DNA of 18,298 bases, taken from contig JADGOP010000007.1 in assembly GCA_017882935.1 (NCBI GenBank), forward strand, positions 1 to 18,298. Direction: 5' to 3'. A model generated the notes under the pieces. That model saw only the letters and a program-made list of their open reading frames with translations, did no database searches and was not told the origin of the DNA. How positions within the stretch are numbered: position 1 is the first letter of the stretch; every line of letters begins with the position of its first letter. The translations under genes were made by a program, and so were the position numbers. Origin of the DNA: Actinomycetota bacterium. GTDB taxonomy: Bacteria; Actinomycetota; Acidimicrobiia; Acidimicrobiales; Iamiaceae. Shown piece by piece: positions 14,463 to 18,298 of the stretch.

Positions 14463-15349
14463 CAGTCGACGAGGTCGGACGGCCAGTTCGGCTGCAACAG
14501 GTGCCACTGCTCGGGGGCCCGCCGGATGAGCGCCTCGAGGTCGTGGGCGAGATCCTGGGTGACGCGGGCGACGTCGGCGCGGAAGGAGCCCTGGCGGGCC
14601 GTGTCGAGCGCCGGCAGCACCCGGGCCTCGTGCAGGCCACCCCCCAGGTTGTAGACGGCGGCCGGGAGCAGTGGGGCGCCGCTGCGCAGCGCGAGCGTGG
14701 CCGGACCGCCCGGCAGGGTGGTGGTCTCGCCGAAGAACTCGACGGGGATCCCGCCCCCGTTGATGTCGCGGTCGGACAGCAGGCACAGCACGCGGTTGTC
14801 GTGGAGTGCCTTGGCGGTGGCGCTGCCCGCGCCCGGCCCCAACATGATGATCTCCATGCCGAACGAGCGGCGCAGCTCGCCGAACCACTCGGCCAGCTCG
14901 GGGGGCTCGACCGCTTCGACCACCACGCTCACCGGGTAGTTCCGCACCGTCGCCACCCAGAAGCCGGCCCACTCCCAGCCACCGAGGTGCGGCAGGGCCA
15001 GGATCGCGCCCGTGCCGGCTGCGACGGCGGCGTCGACCTGATCGAAGCCCTCGAGCCGCATGCCCGCGTCGAGGACGTCGGGCGGGGTGCCCGGCAGGCG
15101 GAAGGACTCGGACCAGTAGCGCACGTAGGAGGCGAAGGTCTCGTCCACGGCACCGCGCAGCGCGGCGTCGCTGATGTCGGCGCCGTAGACGCGCCGGAGG
15201 TTGCGCTCGACCTGGGCCCGCCGTCCCGACATGGCGGCCACCGCGATGCGGGTGGCCGCCCACTCGACCGGGGGGACGAGCGACGAGGGCAGGGCCCGGG
15301 TCAGCCCGGCGGCAGCTCGGTACGTCAGGTACGCGGGATGGTGGGCCAC
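14462..15349 (-). CDS. patA: lysophospholipid-acyltransferase-fold enzyme, phosphatidylinositol mannoside acyltransferase (PatA-like)
   Basis: This 295-residue protein resembles the HtrB/LpxL-type acyltransferases. It has the catalytic H-x4-E motif at His121-Glu126 (PHLGGWEWAG), a YWSESFRLPG region at 78-87, SDRDINGGGIPVEFFG (192-207), LPGGPATLALRSGAPLLPA (212-230) and the terminal PEQWHLLQPNWP (279-290). In mycobacteria PatA attaches a fatty acyl chain to the mannose of phosphatidylinositol mannosides at the inner face of the membrane. The gene follows the PIP synthase gene after 25 bases, the same order seen in mycobacteria, which supports this role over lipid A synthesis. The next step's mannosyltransferase (pimA) is not in this position; the Cys-rich gene follows instead. 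Confidence 0.88.
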   Translation of the reverse strand: MAHHPAYLTYRAAAGLTRALPSSLVPPVEWAATRIAVAAMSGRRAQVERNLRRVYGADISDAALRGAVDETFASYVRYWSESFRLPGTPPDVLDAGMRLEGFDQVDAAVAAGTGAILALPHLGGWEWAGFWVATVRNYPVSVVVEAVEPPELAEWFGELRRSFGMEIIMLGPGAGSATAKALHDNRVLCLLSDRDINGGGIPVEFFGETTTLPGGPATLALRSGAPLLPAAVYNLGGGLHEARVLPALDTARQGSFRADVARVTQDLAHDLEALIRRAPEQWHLLQPNWPSDLVD

Positions 15350-15374
15350 GTGGGGGCTGCAGGCGACCGCGGTG

Positions 15375-16055
15375 CTAGCGGCGGGTGTTCTGGGCCCGGC
15401 GCCGCCACGAGCGCTCGGTGGTGCGCGAGGTGCGGCGGCCGCTCCAGCGACGGGCCGCGTCGGGCACCGGCTTGGCCACCGAGGCCTGACGCCACACCTT
15501 CACGAAGCGCTGACCGGCCGTGAACAGCGTGCCCACGAGCATCAGCCACAGGACGGCGATGAGCAGCTGGTTGAACAGCAGCCCGATGCCCAGGGCGATC
15601 AGGCGCTCGGCCCGCTCCATGAGGCCGCCGCGGGCGTCGAAGCCGAGCGACTCGGCCTTGGCCCGCTCGTAGGAGATCAGCATCGAGGCACCCAGCACGG
15701 CCATGGCCAGCAGGCTGATGTGGCCCGGGTGGCGGGTGGCGAGGTACCAGGCCACGCCGCCCAGCAGGAAGGCATCGGTGACGCGGTCGCACACCGAGTC
15801 GAAGAAGGCGCCGCGGGGCGAGGCCGTGCCCGAGGCCTTGGCCACGGCGCCGTCGAGCACGTCGGGGACCGCGGTGAGGACGAGCAGGAGGAGGCCCAGG
15901 CGGAGCGCCCCGGCGCCGATGGCGACGCCCGCGGCACCACCCATGAGCAGCCCGAAGGCGGTCAGGTGGTCGGCCTTGATGCCGGCGCTGCGGAGGTTGG
16001 CGCCGACGGGCCGGAGGCCCTTCTCGACCTTGGCCCGTAGGTGGACGTCGAACAC
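15375..16055 (-). CDS. pgsA1: CDP-alcohol phosphatidyltransferase, phosphatidylinositol phosphate synthase
   Basis: This 226-residue integral membrane enzyme carries the CDP-alcohol phosphotransferase motif from Asp65 to Asp90: DVLDG (65-69), AVAK (70-73), then Gly82, Asp86 and Asp90. The usual AR is AK here (Lys73). Around it are hydrophobic helices (about 30-63, 92-105, 112-127, 150-180). CDRVTD (89-94), ISYERAKAESLG and GGLMERAERL resemble phosphatidylinositol-phosphate synthases, which join CDP-diacylglycerol and inositol phosphate as the first step to phosphatidylinositol. The C-terminus is long and very basic (RRWSGRRTSRTTERSWRRR). GTG 16055 has AGGGAG 5 nt upstream (16061-16066 on the complementary strand). 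It is the first gene of a three-gene operon, divergent from the EF-G-like gene. Confidence 0.9.
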   Translation of the reverse strand: MFDVHLRAKVEKGLRPVGANLRSAGIKADHLTAFGLLMGGAAGVAIGAGALRLGLLLLVLTAVPDVLDGAVAKASGTASPRGAFFDSVCDRVTDAFLLGGVAWYLATRHPGHISLLAMAVLGASMLISYERAKAESLGFDARGGLMERAERLIALGIGLLFNQLLIAVLWLMLVGTLFTAGQRFVKVWRQASVAKPVPDAARRWSGRRTSRTTERSWRRRAQNTRR

Positions 16056-16164
16056 TGGTGCTCCCTGTGCCGGGTTCGGGTCACAGGGTACCAAGCCGGG
16101 CCGCCCGAATCCCACATCCTCGGGTCCCGGTGCAGGTCCCCGGCACCTCCCCGGGCAATCTCGG

Positions 16165-16170
16165 TAGGGT
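16165..16170 (+). promoter_or_regulatory. TAGGGT -10-like box for the EF-G-like gene
   Basis: TAGGGT, identical to the box at 350, lies 38 bases before the ATG. A start of transcription near 16177 would give a leader of about 30 nt ending with the AGGGGG ribosome binding site (16197-16202) and a 6-nt spacer. Confidence 0.45.
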
Positions 16171-16208
16171 GACCGCCACGTGCGCGAGGACGTTCCAGGG
16201 GGTTCGAG

Positions 16209-18275
16209 ATGACTCGATTTTCGTCGGCCGAGATCCGCAACGTGGCGCTCGTGGGCCACGGCGGAGCGGGCAAGACCACCCTCGCGGAGGCACTGCTGCA
16301 CCGCGCCGGCGCCATCGACCGGCTGGGGCGCGTCGACGACGGGACCACCGTGTGCGACCACGAGCCCGAGGAGCAGCGGCGCCACCTGTCGCTGTCGCTC
16401 GCCGTGGCACCGTTCGAGTGGAAGGGCCACAAGGTCAACCTCGTCGACACCCCCGGCTACGCCGACTTCATGGGCGAGGTCCGGGCGGCGCTGCGGGTCG
16501 TCGACCTGGCGGTCTTCGTGGTGAGCGCGGTCGACGGCGTCGAGGTGCAGACCGAGGCCATCTGGCGCGAGGCCGAGCGGCTGGGCCTGCCGCGCATGAT
16601 CTTCGTGAACAAGCTCGACCGCGAGCGCGCCTCGTTCACCCGCACCCTCGACCAGCTCCGCGACCGCTTCGGGGCCGGCATCGCGCCGCTCGAGCTGCCC
16701 ATCGGCGAGGAGGCCGCGTTCCACGGGGTGGCCGACCTGCTCACCGACACCGCCTACCTCTACACCGACGGCCAGGTCGCCACCGGCCCCATCCCCGACG
16801 AGATGGAGGCGCTCGAGCACCAGGTGCACGACAACCTCGTCGAGGGCATCGTGGTGGCCGACGACGCGCTGCTCGAGGGGTACCTCGAGGGCCAGGTCCC
16901 GTCCTTCGAGCAGCTCGAGCACACCCTCGCCGTGGGTGTCGACGAGGCCTCGGTGTTCCCCGTGGTGTGCGGCTCGGCCACCGCAGAGGTGGCCATCGAC
17001 CGGCTGGCCGACTTCATCTGCGAGATCGGCCCGTCGCCCCTCGACCGGCCGCCCGTCACCGTGACAGCCGGCGACGTGCAGGTCGACGTCACCCCCGACG
17101 AGACCGCCGACCCGCTCGTCACGGTCTTCAAGACCATCGCCGACCCCTACGTGGGGCGCATCACGCTGTTCAAGGTGCTGTCGGGCACGCTCCACGTCGA
17201 CGACCACCTGGTGAACGCCCGGTCGGGCGCCGACGAGCGGCTGCACGGGCTGGCGCTCATGCGGGGCAAGGAGCAGGTGCCGGCGTCGGAGATCCCCGCG
17301 GGCGACCTGGGGGCGGTGGCCAAGCTCACCGACACCGTCACCGGTGACACGCTGGCCCCGAAGGGTCGGCCCGTGGCGCTCCCCCGACCCGACGACCCGC
17401 CGCCCTCCTACTCGGTGGCCGTCGTCCCCCACACCCAGGCCGACGACGACAAGCTGGCAACCGCGCTGCACCGCATCACCGACGAGGACCCGTCGATCCA
17501 CGTCAGCCGCAACGACGAGACGCACCAGACCCTCGTGTCGGGGGCGGGCGACACCCACGTCGCCGTCACCCTCGAGCGCCTCGAGCGCCGCTTCGGGGTC
17601 CACGTCGACACCGAGGACGTGCGGGTGGCGTACCGCGAGACCATCTCCGGCACGGCCGAGGCCGAGGGCAAGTACAAGAAGCAGACCGGGGGGCACGGCC
17701 AGTTCGGCCTGGCCGAGATCCGGGTCGCACCGCTCGACCGCGGCGCCGGCTTCGAGTTCGTCGACAAGATCGTGGGCGGGGCCATCCCACGCCAGTTCAT
17801 CCCCGCGGTGCAGAAGGGCGTCGAGGAGGCCATGTCGCACGGAGGCGTGTTCGGCTACCCCGTCGTCGACGTGCAGGTGTCGTGCCTCGACGGCAAGTAC
17901 CACTCCGTCGACAGCTCCGAGATGAGCTTCAAGATGGCGGGGCGCCTCGGCTTCCGGGCCGCCATCGCCAAGGCCTCTCCCGTGCTGCTCGAGCCCATCT
18001 CCCAGCTCACCGTCACCGTGCCGAGCGAGCTGCAGGGCGACGTGCTGGGCGACCTGAACGCCAGGCGGGGGCGGGTGCAGGGCACCGAGGCGGCCGGCGT
18101 CGGCGAGCACGACATCCATGCCCTCGTCCCCACCGCCGAGCTGCTGCGCTACGCCATCGACCTGCGCTCGCTCACAGGTGGGCGTGGCCGCTTCACCGTC
18201 GAGCCCGCCCACTACGACCAGCTCCCCGCCCACCTGGTCGACCACGTCAAGCGCGACGTCCACGAGGCCGAGTAG
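16209..18275 (+). CDS. fusA2: elongation factor G-like translational GTPase (EF-G2 type)
   Basis: This 688-residue protein has the five-domain EF-G layout. The G domain shows GHGGAGKTT (16-24), DTPGYADF (80-87) and NKLD (134-137). Domain II starts near 300 (DPLVTVFKTIADPYVGRITLFKV). Domain III is near 405-475 and domain IV near 480-600 (GGHGQFGLAEIRV, VQKGVEEAM). Domain V is near 605-680 (LEPISQLTVTVPSELQGDVLGDLNARRGRVQG). It differs from housekeeping EF-G in two key places: the RGIT switch I motif is RHLS with no Thr, and the catalytic His of DTPGH is Tyr84. Such EF-G-like paralogues exist in many actinobacteria and Thermus; their role is less clear than translocation. It stands alone, without rpsL, rpsG or tuf neighbours, again unlike fusA. 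Confidence 0.92.
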   Translation: MTRFSSAEIRNVALVGHGGAGKTTLAEALLHRAGAIDRLGRVDDGTTVCDHEPEEQRRHLSLSLAVAPFEWKGHKVNLVDTPGYADFMGEVRAALRVVDLAVFVVSAVDGVEVQTEAIWREAERLGLPRMIFVNKLDRERASFTRTLDQLRDRFGAGIAPLELPIGEEAAFHGVADLLTDTAYLYTDGQVATGPIPDEMEALEHQVHDNLVEGIVVADDALLEGYLEGQVPSFEQLEHTLAVGVDEASVFPVVCGSATAEVAIDRLADFICEIGPSPLDRPPVTVTAGDVQVDVTPDETADPLVTVFKTIADPYVGRITLFKVLSGTLHVDDHLVNARSGADERLHGLALMRGKEQVPASEIPAGDLGAVAKLTDTVTGDTLAPKGRPVALPRPDDPPPSYSVAVVPHTQADDDKLATALHRITDEDPSIHVSRNDETHQTLVSGAGDTHVAVTLERLERRFGVHVDTEDVRVAYRETISGTAEAEGKYKKQTGGHGQFGLAEIRVAPLDRGAGFEFVDKIVGGAIPRQFIPAVQKGVEEAMSHGGVFGYPVVDVQVSCLDGKYHSVDSSEMSFKMAGRLGFRAAIAKASPVLLEPISQLTVTVPSELQGDVLGDLNARRGRVQGTEAAGVGEHDIHALVPTAELLRYAIDLRSLTGGRGRFTVEPAHYDQLPAHLVDHVKRDVHEAE

Positions 18276-18298
18276 CAGGGCGTTCCGCCCACTCCCCC

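Noticed and set aside
15375..18263. 962-codon minus-strand open frame
   Set aside because: It runs antisense to the EF-G-like gene. Only the final 226 codons, from the GTG at 16055 with its own ribosome binding site, match a family (PIP synthase).
1..18298. Defence system, prophage or biosynthetic cluster
   Set aside because: The two helicases have no nuclease, methylase or toxin neighbours, and the remaining genes are signalling, lipid, peptidase and translation-type. No such system can be supported.

Overview
The window is very GC-rich (mostly G or C at third codon positions), densely packed, and uses many GTG starts. It carries a four-gene conservon (NIT-type histidine kinase, roadblock/LC7, DUF742 and Ras-like GTPase), a phosphatidylinositol-phosphate synthase with a PatA-like acyltransferase, and a DUF3516 helicase. 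Together these point to an actinobacterium, possibly of the Acidimicrobiia type; the class is inference from gene content, not from a marker gene. No tRNA, rRNA, CRISPR array, transposase, integrase or phage gene is visible, so this looks like ordinary chromosome.

Layout, left to right. Bases 1-333 hold an open Pro/Ala/Arg-rich reading frame entering from the left edge, which may be the tail of a gene. Bases 382-768 (+) encode a small NTF2-fold steroid isomerase with an apparently complete catalytic triad. It converges through a hairpin (773-795) on the conservon, which is transcribed leftward from 4767 to 821 as cvnA-cvnB-cvnC-cvnD with overlapping genes. A 335-base divergent gap holds small dyads and promoter-like boxes. 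Then follow, on the plus strand, a DUF4388 protein (5103-5864), an M18 aminopeptidase (5875-7191) and an XPB-like SF2 helicase (7188-8828).

Bases 8845-8969 form a 125-bp imperfect palindrome with 23-bp perfect ends, lying between convergent genes. This is the strongest unexplained structure here. Next, on the minus strand, is a thiolase-fold enzyme translationally coupled to a DUF35 Zn-ribbon/OB protein (10579 to 8982), resembling Ltp2/DUF35 steroid side-chain aldolase pairs. Divergent from it are a Ski2-like DUF3516 helicase (10707-13211) and a short J-domain protein (13258-13803).

On the minus strand from 16055 to 13806 lies a three-gene operon: PIP synthase, PatA-like acyltransferase and a ten-cysteine protein of unknown function. 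Divergent from it is an EF-G-like GTPase (16209-18275) with altered switch residues.

Functional themes are membrane-to-GTPase signalling (conservon plus DUF4388), phosphatidylinositol mannoside lipid synthesis, possible steroid or acyl-CoA catabolism (isomerase and thiolase/DUF35 pair), RNA or DNA remodelling (two helicases), and a translation-factor paralogue. Several plus-strand starts are preceded by a TANNNT -10-like box, two of them so close (6-7 nt) that leaderless transcripts are likely.
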